Assembly (NCBI GenBank): GCA_003550325.1
Contig: QKWP01000433.1
Span: forward strand, 68,582-132,581
Length of the DNA: 64,000 nt
Direction of reading: 5' to 3'
Source of the DNA: Gigaspora rosea
Lineage: Eukaryota; Glomeromycota; Glomeromycetes; Diversisporales; Gigasporaceae
A program made the translations under genes and the position numbers. How positions within the stretch are numbered: the first letter of the stretch is position 1; the number at the start of each line of letters is the position of its first letter. The notes under the pieces are model-generated. The model saw nothing but the letters and a program-made list of their open reading frames with translations, ran no database searches and was not told the DNA's origin. Positions 11,649 through 22,237 of this stretch are shown piece by piece.

Positions 11649-12388
11649 TGCCAAAAGTAAAGCATAAACGTGGTCGTCCTTCCAATAATAAATGTATTCG
11701 TGGTGCAGAGGAAAAAAGTAGAGTTTCTTTGAAGAAAGCTAAGAATAAATATGGCTGTTCTCCCAATAATGAAAATATTCGTGGTGTAGAAGAAAAAGAA
11801 AATAGAGTTCCTTTGAAGAAAGCTAAAAATAATAAAACGCCACACCTGAATAATATAATGCTTGATATTCGTATTCCTCATGATGCAGTATTAGAGGTGC
11901 ATAACCCAATTGGTGATGGAAATTGTGGTTTTCGGTCATTAGCTGTAGCCATTTTCAAGAATGAGGAACGCCAGAAGGATAGCAAAATTAATATGAAATC
12001 TCAATTAACTAAACAAGAAGATTTCTATGGCAATGTACTTGGATATAGCGTTACCCGACTAATAAACGTTTTATCATTATGATATCGGGGTCTTCACAAG
12101 AATACTGGTTTTATACGCCTGAGTGTGTACAATTGGCAGCAGATACGTTTTTTTTTTCAATGTACCAATTGTGGTATTTGGAGCGGCTTCTGATGCAAGT
12201 CTTTTGTTTCTACCATTTAGTCAAAAACCTAGTCTTCGCAAAAAGCCTGTCATCTTGCAATGGCATGGAAACAATCACATTGTTTTAAACCAAATAAGTC
12301 TGTACAAGTTCCACTTCTGAACCCGCAGTACAAGCCTATTTGTAATCATTTAGGTATTTCTTCAGAATGGCTTGCTCTTTTCAAGTAG
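11649..12388 (+). pseudogene. OTU-type cysteine protease segment of the MULE
   Basis: The preceding frame stops at TAATG, so the ATG of this frame overlaps it by one base; a frameshift in a once single protein is likely. It begins with basic KRGRPSN-like AT-hook sequence in two related blocks. The OTU signature GDGNCGFRS (Asp, Cys) is about 90 residues in, near 11915. The frame stops at 12080-12082. Homology continues through WFYTPECVQLAADTF, slips in a T run near 12150, and proceeds to QWHGNNHIVL (probable catalytic His) and SEWLALFK, ending at 12386-12388. OTU domains cleave ubiquitin-like proteins; several plant and fungal MULEs carry them, with unclear roles. Confidence 0.8.
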
Positions 12389-12524
12389 ATTTTAGCATTA
12401 GGATAGTTTATGTAACTTATGCTGGAATACAAATATTGGAAAATTATAAACAAGTTACTATCCCAACTGTTTTGGACAAGCCAAACTATGAAGTAATTAA
12501 TGTTGCATTTAGTAGTATGAATCA

Positions 12525-12625
12525 AAAATCGATTAATCGTTTAGTGTGGAGTTAATCGATTAATCGATTAACAAACTAATCAATTAATCAATAACTATAA
12601 AGCATCAATCGATTAATTGATTTGT
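12525..12625. repeat. Palindromic ATCGATTA repeat cluster
   Basis: Many overlapping copies of the self-complementary word AATCGATT occur here. The same kind of cluster lies at 56930-57030 and 57690-57810. It sits inside the MULE downstream of the OTU segment. Such clusters could fold or bind a factor; no function is shown. Confidence 0.7.
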
Positions 12626-12699
12626 TGCTTTTGCATTAATAAAGATTTATATTCATTAGTATTATTATTAAATTAATACATAACAAATAACTGAATCAT

Positions 12700-13195
12700 T
12701 TGATGAATGATTGCCATTTGTATTTTGGCTAAATGACTAGGTCATTTCCAGACCGGTTGTAAAATGACATTCTAATCGAATCATTAGATCAGGTATGAAG
12801 TGATTAAAAAAAAAAGCACTAGGCAAAAAAAATAATGTACAGTATTTACTTTTAAAAAAAAATAAAAAAAAGTTTTTGAATAATAATTTACCGATTGTAA
12901 AATGATATAAATCACTTTTGAATTTACAAATGGCATGTAAATTAATAATCAACATGAATTGAGAAATAATGCGAACTATGTATTATTTATAACATGCATT
13001 ATATGTGATCGGTAGGGTGGCAACTCTTTGCAAAATGACCTAATGACCAAATGACCACGGTCATTTGGAAATGACCATAGCCATTTGGTCACGAGTCATT
13101 TCCAAATGACACAAAATTTGAATGACCTCAAATGAGCAGTTATTTTAAGGTCATTTGAGGTCATTTAAAAAATTGTCAAAGACCAGGTCATTTAC
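12700..13195. repeat. AAATGACC / GGTCATTT palindrome-rich segment
   Basis: The word AAATGAC(C) and its complement recur more than a dozen times, densest at 13030-13195, giving many alternative hairpins. 'GGTAGGGTGGCAACTCTTTG' at 13011 looks like a possible MITE end, but no partner or target duplication was found. Confidence 0.65.
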
Positions 13196-13263
13196 TATCT
13201 TTGGGCTATTGCATTCGATTTTTGTTTTAAACAATTTGGATAGGTCAACTCAAGCCATATAGT

Positions 13264-14212
13264 TTGGGCCTACTCAACACAGTTTAAAAGAATATTTAGA
13301 TGCTTCTGAAAATCTTTGGTCAAAAACAGTTGTAGAAAGAGATGAGTTGAATGAAAGAAGACAGACATTGGAAACAATGATTGAAAGGCAAAGAAAGCAG
13401 TCATTCTGGATGATAAATTCCAACAATAAATTTGCTGAAAAATTGTTTGGTTTTTTCAGCCTCACCAGTAGCAATTTCTTCAGAAGATCTACTGATAAAA
13501 TGAAAAAAGTCCAGTATCCGACTAAAGATTTAGAAGGAAAAGTTCTCTTGATTTATTATTTGCGAGATTTGTTTGCTAGGAAGGATAAGTTAGCTGTGGA
13601 GAGGATTTGAATAAATTAAAGAGATTAATTATTAGCAATACCGATATCAATGGTGGTTGAGAATCCCAATTCCAAAGCAAATAATTTTAGATATAATCAG
13701 TTAAAGAAAAATCCTCGCTTGAAAGAACTTTATGAAAAATTAGAAAAGGTCGATATTGAAGAACTTTGAAAAAAAGAAGTTCAAAAAGAAGTAATTCCAG
13801 TTTGAAAAGAGATTAGTAAAATTCAAAAGAAGGCATCAATTCTAAATAAGTTTGTCAAGTTCCATCGTTTGGATCAGAATCGTCTCAGTATCTAGCATCT
13901 ATCCCCCGCTCATTAACTAGATTGGAAAAACAGAAAGAGAACTATTATTAATTAAACTAAATGAAGCTGAAATATTAGATTTCACTCAAATAAAGACAAG
14001 GCTAATTTGAAACTTTTAAGTCTTGGTAAAAATAATGTGTTTGAAGATGGTTTAGACAAGCTTAAGTACCTTGTTAATTTGGGACATAGTAATAAATTGC
14101 AGATGGATTAGTTTCTATACATAGTACTGTTTTATAAGGCTTGCATGAACGATACTAATTAAAAGCAAGTCATTCAAACTGAATCTTATGTTGCAGGTTT
14201 CTTAGTTTAAAG
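13264..14212 (+). pseudogene. Second, unrecognised gene inside the MULE, decayed
   Basis: One frame is open from about 13264 to 13610 (SLKEYLDASENLW..., then lysine- and glutamate-rich helical sequence with FARKDKLAVER). Readable pieces follow with several stops: NPRLKELYEKLEKVDIEEL, KKASILNKFVKFHRLDQNRL and KNNVFEDGLDKLKYLVNLGH. The composition suggests an alpha-helical or coiled-coil protein. It may be an accessory gene of the element or captured host sequence. Confidence 0.45.
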
Positions 14213-14317
14213 AATTGTTAAAATACGAATTCGTAATGTACAAGGTTGCACAAAAATTTCAAAAAATTATGTACGTACATCTGTTATACAAAAATTATTC
14301 AAAATTATAAACTGATA

Positions 14318-14391
14318 TGATTGGCTGATGACATTTGATGTACATAAGGTTACATGAAATTAATGTACAAAAAAGATTGCCGTACAAATAA
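14318..14391. repeat. MULE right terminal repeat and target duplication
   Basis: Right inverted repeat ending at 14382, followed by TACAAATAA (14383-14391), identical to the left target duplication. Confidence 0.9.
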
Positions 14392-14640
14392 ACATGCTGA
14401 CGTACTACCCATAAAGTGAGAGCCTATAACAATTTTTGTTTTACTTGGATATTTTGCTTCTGTTGTTTTTAGCACACAAGTCCCAAATATACAATTTTGG
14501 TGTTCAGGAATACTTGCTACATAATGGTCATTCTGTTTTTTAGTAGAACAATTTCTGCTTTTAAGTACTCAAGTCAAAATCAAAGGATGTAGGAGGACCA
14601 ACAATAATCCAACCAAGCTTAATTGAACAGTTAGGTTTTA
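14392..14640 (-). pseudogene. Unrecognised gene fragment, upstream part
   Basis: The minus strand reads about 55 codons (CSTKKQNDHYVAS ... GSHFMGSTSAC) up to the MULE target duplication. It is a probable partner of the fragment at 8815-9068 on the far side of the MULE. Not recognised. Confidence 0.4.
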
Positions 14641-15058
14641 AATTTTTTTCGAATTGTTTTTTAAGTAATTTGGGTACGCTTTAGTGTTTTGAGCGAAATC
14701 CATTTTCAAAATCCGAAAGGCGAAACAGAAATGCTCCAAAAGGTGAAATAAATACGAAATTTCTGAAATTTCTGAAATGGGTCAAACCTCCGAACCCTCT
14801 GAAACCTGGTGAAACTGAAATGGTGAAATCTCCAAAACTCGATGTTTATGGCTGGAAGCCAGCTGCTAAAGCGGCTGGCGATAACTTTATTGGGTATTGT
14901 ACATATGAGTAATAGTACAGAAGTCTAAAGGTGATATTGTATATACATTTATAGGTGCTAAAACAGTAAATTTCCCGAAGATTTAGCAATGGTTATTGCG
15001 CTAAGAGCAATTGTCATAAACCTGGTAAAAAGTAGTTGAGCGAAGTCAAGATGATTTT
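14641..15058. other. GAAA-rich repeat segment and possible gene end
   Basis: 14690-14850 is a degenerate run of 'tgaaatttctgaa / ggtgaaac' words. 14862-14892 forms a GCTGG-AAG-CCAGC hairpin. 14990-15040 resembles the 3' end of the short frame at 30501-30692 (GCAAT.GT.ATTGC.CT..GAG...TCAT). Both are followed by the same kind of hairpin. Confidence 0.4.
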
Positions 15059-15096
15059 CAGCCGGTGGTTTCCCGCCTGCTGAAGCAAGCCGGCTG
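15059..15096. other. Conserved hairpin, copy 1
   Basis: Stem CAGCCGG (15059-15065) pairs with CCGGCTG (15090-15096). The interior shares tggtttcccg.ctg.t.aagcaag with the copy at 30699-30734. There the outer stem pairs differ in a compensatory way. A looser relative is at 14862-14892. Confidence 0.7.
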
Positions 15097-16176
15097 TAGA
15101 GAATTCAGAATCACGTGGTTATCATATCAGGGTCCCACTCTTGTTTGTTTGTTTTTTTTTTTGTGGTGGGATGGGTGTGACAAAAATCAATTTCTGAAAC
15201 TTTTCTGGGAGAGCCAGACATTCGTATTTATATGACATTGGGATCTGCATTTCTACTGTGGCTTGTATTACGTGATTTGTTAATGTGCACGTGATTGTTG
15301 TGGTGTATCACGTGTACCTGTGATTGGCGATTGTGCAACTTTGTGTGTAACTGTGCTTGCTATTTTCTTTTCCGGAGAACTAGAACCTGGTTTGGATCGG
15401 GACTGACCTGATAAGCGCCTGTGATGACCTCATTTTCGATCAGTTGACTTTTTTAGTCAACTAGCATTATTATTGCCGTCTCGTGGCGTGCCCCTTCCTC
15501 GCACACAACTGTCGTGACCAACCTCTATACCTATAGTCACGTCCTCTTATGCAAACAGCGAACAATGTAATACAGTATGAGATGGGGTCGCGGAACAAGC
15601 CGCAGGACGTCACGTGAGCAGATCTTCTCGAGCATAGTGCTTTGATCTCTTTGCTTGTTTCTTTCTTCATTCTCACGGCAAGTCCAGTTACTCCGTAGCA
15701 ACATATTACCCTTTTCCCTTACCCCTCCCTTCTTTTGGGACGTGGTGGGGGATCGCTGGACACAATGTCAAGCAGAAAATTCCAAGAACAAAGAGATCGA
15801 TGCAGATCATCAAATACCATTTCGTCTGTGATCTGCCGTCACACGGAAAGTCCGGTGACTCGCAATAATTCCCCGCCTTGTGACTTCGTTCACAAGCGGA
15901 TCATTTTCAATTTTTTTTTTTTACTTTTTTGGATTTCTATTGTTGTATTATTTTTCTTGTACGCAGAATTATAATTTAATTCATAATTTAATTTGTAATT
16001 ACTGTATTAACATTTGGTTTTTTCTATCTCTTAATACAATGTATAGGCAAATTTGCTTGCAAAAACATAGTAATATATGAAATATACATACGAAGAAATA
16101 ATACTAGGTAAACTAACTTAATTTATATACTGCACTTTAAAATATTTATTTAAAATTTACATTATTTTATTTCAAA
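15097..16176. other. GC-richer intergenic region with CACGTG boxes
   Basis: Four CACGTG hexamers lie at 15112, 15288, 15309 and 15611. GC content is higher than in the surroundings up to about 15900. Open frames (15470-15676 minus, 15735-15974 plus) have no motifs or plausible exon context. It may be an old promoter region. Confidence 0.4.
15112..15616. promoter_or_regulatory. Cluster of four CACGTG E-boxes
   Basis: CACGTG at 15112-15117, 15288-15293, 15309-15314 and 15611-15616. In other fungi this is the site of bHLH factors such as Cbf1. The motif is palindromic and short, and no adjacent intact gene is clear, so this is only a candidate. More copies lie at 20210, 20264, 20661 and 20673. 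Confidence 0.3.
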
Positions 16177-18125
16177 TTAAAGCAACAAAATATGAAGATG
16201 TTATCGAATGGGTTCCATTTAATAAATTAACTATAAAGGATAGATCTGAATTAAAATATATGGCAATATGGTCTGATGGTATTCGAATAATCGGGGGCGA
16301 TGAAAAAGATGGTTATGTGAAGTCACGAGCAAAGTCACATCGAGTTGATCTCTTAATTGTTTCCCAAACAAGCGCTTCCGATTTTGTAATATATGTAAGT
16401 ATGTAAGTTGCTTGTTATTGTCCAGTCAAATAATATCGAAATATCGAAGTGCTAATAATAATTCAATTTGTTTATTTTACAAGTTTAAAGATCACATGCA
16501 AAAGAAAAATAAACAATCAAGAACATATGGGATAACCCAAAATATGTTGACAAATGAATATATGATTTTATTTGATGAGTTTGGTTCTAGAAGAGATCAC
16601 GAATATGGAAAGTGCGAAAAGTGTGATCGATTTAGACACTCACAAGTTTGGTGCATGACATGCGATCCCCAAAATGAGCCGAAAAAGAATCTTAGTAAAA
16701 ATGCTAATATAAATAGTTTAATTAAAAATTTTCAAAATCGAGCTATTAAGTATGAGGATGTTATTGAATGGATTCCACTTGAAAAATTTGAATGTATAAA
16801 ACAAATTGGCAAAGGAAGATTTAGTATTGTATCTTCTGCGATATGGACGGATGGCATACGTAAACTATGTAAACCAGAAGATGGTTTTAAAAGTCCCGAG
16901 AAGAAATTGTCTTAAGCAAAGTCGCTCTTAAAACTTTGAATGGTGATTTATCTGAAGTAAGTTGAAATGGTTTTAAAATAACTTTACCACTTGACAATAA
17001 AACATCAATATATTATTTTGCGCATATACGATGTAAAGCACCTCATATGATTTGGTGTAATATTCATTTTTTCATTAGTTAGGGAATGATGTTTATAGTA
17101 AAATTTTGAAAGCGATTTTTTAAAATATCGTTATTTTTTCAATTTCACGTTATTCGTTAAATTGCATAATTCTTATTTATTTATTATTTATTTATCTCAA
17201 GTTTGAAAACCATATGAACTATAGATTAGAAGGCATTTTTTCTTTGGCAGCATATGGGTTAACTCAAGATACAACAACGGATGAATATTTAATGGTATTC
17301 CAGCATGCTAATAAGGGAAATCTTCGTGAATTCTTGAAGTCAAATTTCAAAAACCTTTTATGGAAAAATAAACTTAAATTGCTTGAAGATATATCGAAAG
17401 ATTTGTATCTAATTCATAAAGTAGGATATATTCTTGGGAATTTCCACGATGGCAATATTCTATTGAATCAATTTATTGATGGAAATGTAAAATCTCTCAA
17501 GTGTTATATAACTGACTTTGGACTATCCATAAATAAAAATGTGAATAACGCTGGTTCAGGAGGAATTTATGGAGTTTTGCTTTATATTGCTCCAGAATTT
17601 TTGTTAGGTAGAACTCCTACATATGCAGCTGATATTTATAGCTTGGGTGTTATCATGGCAGAAATGACAACAGGAACAAGACCCTTTGATGGTATTCAAT
17701 TTGACTTTGACATTGTATTAAAGATTTCTACAGGCTTGCAGCCGAAATTTGCTCCTGGAACACCTGAATTTTATATAGATTTTGCTAATCGTTGTCTGGA
17801 CTTCGATCCTGAAAAACGACCTATAGCTGAAGAAATCTTCAAAATATTTTATCAATGGAGAAACTATTTAGAATCGGATAGCGAAAATTCTATTAAAAAA
17901 GAATTTCTAGACTCTGATGTAATTACAACCAGGGGTACTTGAATTAATTTATTATTATTTATTTTAAAATTATGTTGCATGATATTTATTTATTATTTAT
18001 TTGGAATTGGGGAAATAGGGATTTCAAGTGAATCAAATAGTAACAAATTAAATGAACTTTTTAGTGATCCTACTGAAGAAATAAATTTTGGTAATTTCAA
18101 TGTTTTTAATTTTGACATTTAAAAT
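16177..18125 (+). pseudogene. Decayed partial copy of the modular kinase gene
   Basis: This parallels 36597-38860 exon by exon. A 5'-truncated knuckle/N-lobe exon (16177-16396) is followed by the exon 16484-16956 and the kinase exon 17202-17934, with matching introns. Damage is visible. One A is missing in the run near 16888, so the frame stops before the lysine-bearing VALKTL block. The glycine loop reads GKGRFSIV where the intact copy has GKGGFSVV. The catalytic HGD of the intact copy is LGN, losing the Asp. The first C-terminal repeat exon is gone, the last lacks its acceptor AG, and a fused fragment leads on to 18125. A TDFG motif remains. Segmental duplication followed by decay fits best. 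Confidence 0.88.
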
Positions 18126-18194
18126 AGCAAAGTTTTTAATTAATTATATGCAATATCAAATTTTGCATTTTTAGAACGTGAAATTAGGGAAAAT

Positions 18195-19354
18195 CAGAGT
18201 TTATAGGATGGGATGAGCTAAGTAATATTTCAGAACTTGATAAACAGTAAACAAATTATTTTACTTCCTTCTTATATTTGTTTAGGATATATATACAAAG
18301 CTGATTGGACAAAGGCGCATAGTAAAAGTTAAAGTTATTTGTAAGGAACTACGAAACCTGAAGGACATAAACGGCAAATACTCTCTTGCGTTTATTCATG
18401 AATTGACGATGCATTCTAGGGCAAAACGTTGTGAAAATATTGTTGAATTTTTAGGAGCCAGTAAAGTCAGTAAAGATAATGGTAAATGTGGGTTAAATTA
18501 CGGTTATCTCCTTATAATGGAATATGCAAATTATGGGAATTTGCGGGAATTTCTTGAAAAAAGTAACTCGTCATTGAAATGGAATAAAAGATTAGAATTG
18601 GCCAGACAGATTACAGAAGGATTATACTATTTGCAAAATGAAGGCATTATTCATAGAGACTTGGTAAGATAGTCATAAATAATGTAGCAGATGATGCTGA
18701 ACTCGGTTGATACTGAAAATTTAGGGATCTTTATTTGAAAATATAAGTTCTGCCGAAACCTAAATTTTTAACTCTGATTTCAGCATTATCTATGGCAAAT
18801 AATAATTCCGCTAATGGTTTAAATTTGTCTTCTAAACTTAAAACAAAAAACATTGACCAGCATGATAAGAACATTTAATCCATGATAACAAAGCAAAAAT
18901 AACAGATTTCGGAAATGCTAAAAGTATTAACACACAAGCCAATATTCACAATGGTATTTTTGGAAGGATTCCATTTTTAGCACCTGAATTATTTGATCCA
19001 AGAAAACCTGACAATATACAACATTGCATGAAAACAGATATTTATAGCCTTGGCGTGATATTTTGGGAACTATCTAGTGGTCGTCCACCATTTGAAAATC
19101 AACCACATGATTTCGGATTGGCTAGCAGAATATTTCATGGTCGCAGAGAAAATACAAATTATGGAACTCACGAATATAGGAATCTTTATATCGAATGCTG
19201 GGATGCAGATCAGGACAAACGCTCGGATATTGATAATGTGCGCGAGATGTTAAAAAAATTTTTGAACTCAAATATCCTGCCAGAGGTTGATGCTAGTGCT
19301 ATTAATTCTGAAGGTACCTATAGTCTTTTTATTGATTTTAAACATGTATTATAG
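18195..19354 (+). pseudogene. Second TKL-like kinase, frameshifted
   Basis: WDELSNISELDK precedes an intron ending at the AG before 18288. A frameshift near 18330 separates the ADWTKAHSK and VKVICKELRNL blocks. The segment 18340-18663 encodes the alphaC-to-HRDL part (NIVEFLGAS, MEYANYGNLREFL, IIHRDL). A 197-nt GT-AG intron (18664-18860) splits HRDL from HDKNI. A missing T near 18876 gives TAA. The rest reads DNKAKITDFGNAKS, FLAPELFDP, KTDIYSLGVIFWELSSGRPPF and an IECWDADQDKRSDI C-terminus, stopping at 19354 or splicing at the GTACCT near 19313. Catalytic residues are conserved, so inactivation looks recent, or the base calls may be wrong. Confidence 0.8.
18664..18860 (+). other. Kinase intron built from an inverted repeat
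   Basis: The intron has GTAAGA and CCAG ends. Its left third (atgctgaactcggtt...aaatttagg) is an imperfect inverted copy of the part at 18740-18800. The insertion falls exactly within the HRDL/H catalytic motif. It may be a MITE that is spliced as, or became, an intron. Confidence 0.55.
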
Positions 19355-20168
19355 TTATTTATCTAATTTTTGAAATTAAGATGATAATAAATTTGACCCG
19401 ATGAAAACATATGGTAAGGTGTTATATTGCATGTTCTTTTCAATATTATGCTATGTTGTTTATTAATTTAATTCTTATTTTATAATTACGTATCAGATTC
19501 ACGAAATATTGAATAACTGAACTAAAAGCCTTTCAAATAACGATTAGACAAAACTAGCATCTTGGTGATTTTATGTTATTAGACTGAGAATATATCATAA
19601 TGTTTATAATCAATTTTATTTTTGAATATCAGTATTCTGAAAGAAATAGTAATAAAGCACATTAACGGGTCATATACATTGTTATAATCATTTTACAACT
19701 TGATTCGAAATTAAGTTTAGAATTAGGGTTTTCATAGTGCAGAGCTTTTTTTCTGAAGATTTAGACATCAATCACTTAGCGAATTTATTTAGATACAGCA
19801 ACTATAATGAACTCGTTTAGTAACTTCAGAATTTATAATTTCGTTAATTTCTTATTCATTCGACTTAATACTTGTTTGTTTTAAAAAAAATAACAGATTG
19901 GTAAAGTCTTATTATTATCGTAAACTATACACTGTGTATAATAATATAACACTAAAACATTGATTTTAATTGCAATTTAGGTCATTTTTAAACCATTTAA
20001 ACAAATTCCATCAAAGTAACTGTTTTTCTTTGCACAATCCCATAAATTGATTACTTTAAGTGTTTATCGAGAGAGAAATCATCTCGATAATTCGGGTGGT
20101 CATGTGATAAACACGATTTATCGAAAGGAAAATCTAAACACGATTTATCGAAAGGAAAAATCCGGAGG
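19355..20168. other. Gene-free stretch with a short tandem duplication
   Basis: AT-rich. The only structure seen is at about 20108-20160, where 'aaacacgatttatcgaaagg' occurs twice in tandem beside a tatcgag/ctcgata inverted pair. Confidence 0.5.
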
Positions 20169-20301
20169 ATCTATGGACAGTTCTTACGGACAGTAGGGAC
20201 AGTGCAATTCACGTGATATTACTAACCACCTACTAAAACCCTAACTGTTCCTAACTAACTATTCACGTGATTTTATCTGTCCTTAAGAACTGTCCATAGA
20301 T
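20169..20301. mobile_element. 133-bp MULE-type MITE
   Basis: Inverted ends ATCTATGGACAGTTCTTA, with flanks TCCGGAGG and TCCGAGG that look like an imperfect 8-9-bp target duplication. It contains two CACGTG boxes and a short ccctaac run. No coding capacity. Confidence 0.7.
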
Positions 20302-20752
20302 TTTCCGAGGAAAATCACTCTCAATAATACGGGTATCATGTGTGTATGTAAAATCAAACAGTTTTGGTAATTCTTTGATTATTTATTAGCTTTAAGAATT
20401 GCTTGTTTTATTTATATTAACCTTTCATTTTAATATTCCAAGCGAATCTATTAGTTCTAAGTTAAAAGCCTTTCATACAATTATCAATCTTTTTATTATT
20501 CTCGCTCGGATTTCATATTAAACACTCTCTTTATTAGAGATTACGAAGATACAAAATGGGAGTAGTGCACCACTCCTTCACTTTTCTCTTCTACGATTAC
20601 ATACTGTGCTCATAACAACTTTTCACATGCTCATGACAACTCTACGTATACTGTGCTGTGCACGTGATATGTCACGTGATGAAGCATAATAGAGGATCGC
20701 CAACGCTAAGATATGGCGCATCTTTTTTTTTTTTTTTTCTTCTAATAGCACG
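20302..20752. other. Gene-free stretch
   Basis: AT-rich, with two CACGTG boxes at 20661 and 20673 and a T run near 20721. The frame from 20658 continues into the minisatellite but has no motif and is probably not a gene. Confidence 0.4.
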
Positions 20753-20990
20753 TCCAAGCCCACGCTTATGGTGCGGCACATTCAACTCATTACATACAAC
20801 ATCAATTTTTCATAACAGCGAGTTAGAGCCCACGCTATGGTGCGGCGCATTCAACTCGGTACACATGACAACCTCAACGAGTTCGAGCCCACGCTATGGT
20901 GCGGCGCATTCAACTCGGTTTTTCATGATTACATTAACGAGTTCGAGCCCACGCTATGGTGCGGCGCATTCAACTCGCTACACATGACAA
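20753..20990. repeat. 60-bp GC-rich minisatellite with hairpin units
   Basis: Four copies of agcccacgcta(t)ggtgcgg start at about 20758, 20828, 20887 and 20947 (spacing 70, 59, 60). Each unit is bounded by CGAGTT...AACTCG, a 6-bp inverted pair. As 60 is a multiple of three, frames stay open as a 20-residue repeat, which explains the long frame here. Nothing supports translation. Confidence 0.85.
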
Positions 20991-22237
20991 CAGACAGGGC
21001 GCAAGGTGCTAGGTGCAATGTATGAGAGAGGTCGGGAGGGATGGGAGCCAGATCATAATCGGGCACCGAAGAGAACAAGTGACAAGACAAGCGAAGAAAG
21101 AAAGCACTGAGATTCACCATTTTCTCCCACATGTATCTTTATAATCTCTGCTCTAAGAGTCACTAATTCCATTGCATACAATCATATGCTATTACCTTTT
21201 TCATATAAGCCTCAATTACATATAAGCCACAAATCAGGTTATCCTCGCGATAATAACCCTAGCGTGACTTCGTCAACGCATAGGGCTATTCTGTTGTTCA
21301 TTCTTGAATTGTTATGCCAGATCCACATGTCTAATACATAAGTATCATAAAATTATGTGTTACATTACAAATACTAGCAAACAGGAACTGTCGAAGTCTG
21401 GAGTCTTAATATCTAGATTTAATTTTATTAACATTATAAATCGATAATCCACTTATTCTTTATTAAAATTCACTTAACGAAAAAATTTTTTTTAATAAAA
21501 AAAATTACTTAGCAGATTTATATATTTTATTTAATGAAAATTTTTTTGAAACTTATTTAAATACTTTAAAAATTTATTCAATAAATTTTTTTATATGCGT
21601 TAACTCTGTATAACGAGCTTCTCTATAAAGAATTCCAGATATAAAGAACTTTAATTTTAAATTGTGATATATAATATATAGTTTATAAAAAAAAATCATG
21701 AGTATTTAATAAAACAGAGTAATTTTTTATAATGAACTTTTTTTTCTTTCCTAAACATCAGTTTATTATAAAAGAGTCGATATTGACAAAAAAGTAATGT
21801 CAGATATTAAATACGAGTAAAAATTATCCTAATGAAAACTAAATTAAGTTTCAGAAATTATTTAAATAATAAAAATTTAATTTTGTTTTGCGAGCTTAAA
21901 AGATAATATTAAAGCATTTTAATAAATTTGAAATTTTTTATGTGAACAATAAAGATTTTAATTAACTTTGTACGTAAAATATATTATTAGCTGTTTTTAC
22001 TTTTTACTTATTTTATTTTGTTTTTTATTTTTTTGCGAACTTTAATTATTATAAGTTTGATATTTATTTTAAAAAGTAAACTAAGTTATTAATCAGTGAA
22101 AATTAAGAATGATTCGAGTAAATTAATAAAAATCTGCAATTGACGTAGGACTATAATTATATTGTACAGTATATAGTACATTATTATTACCTCAGTACTG
22201 CTATTTGTATAATTCGAAAAAAAGTATAGTTTGTTTA
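20991..22237. other. Gene-free AT-rich stretch
   Basis: 21240-21290 holds a small inverted pair (ataaccctag / ctagggttat-like). From 21320 onward the sequence is extremely AT-rich without recognisable units. Confidence 0.5.

Larger units (their letters stand above)
9236..14382 (+). mobile_element. Complete Mutator-like element (MULE-OTU), 5.1 kb
   Basis: Both ends are inverted copies of CGGCAATCTTTTTTGTACAT, continuing with similarity for about 65 bp. The element is flanked by a perfect 9-bp direct repeat TACAAATAA (9227-9235 and 14383-14391), the classical MULE target-site duplication. Inside are a plus-strand transposase (9496-11648), an OTU-type protease segment (11649-12388), palindrome-rich repeats and a decayed second gene (13264-14212). 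Stops, frameshifts and a nested MITE in the transposase make it non-autonomous now. Intact ends mean it could still be moved by a relative acting in trans (inference). Confidence 0.93.

Noticed and set aside
15470..15974. Arg/Cys-rich frames in the GC-richer segment
   Set aside because: Both strands are open because stops are rarer in GC-richer DNA; no conserved motif.
20881..20900. 'gagttcgagcccacgc' as a tRNA T-arm
   Set aside because: No acceptor stem, anticodon arm or D-arm could be fitted around it; it is part of a tandem unit.
20658..20987. A 109-codon open frame over the minisatellite
   Set aside because: The unit length is a multiple of three, so several frames stay open; no start context, motif or exon signal.
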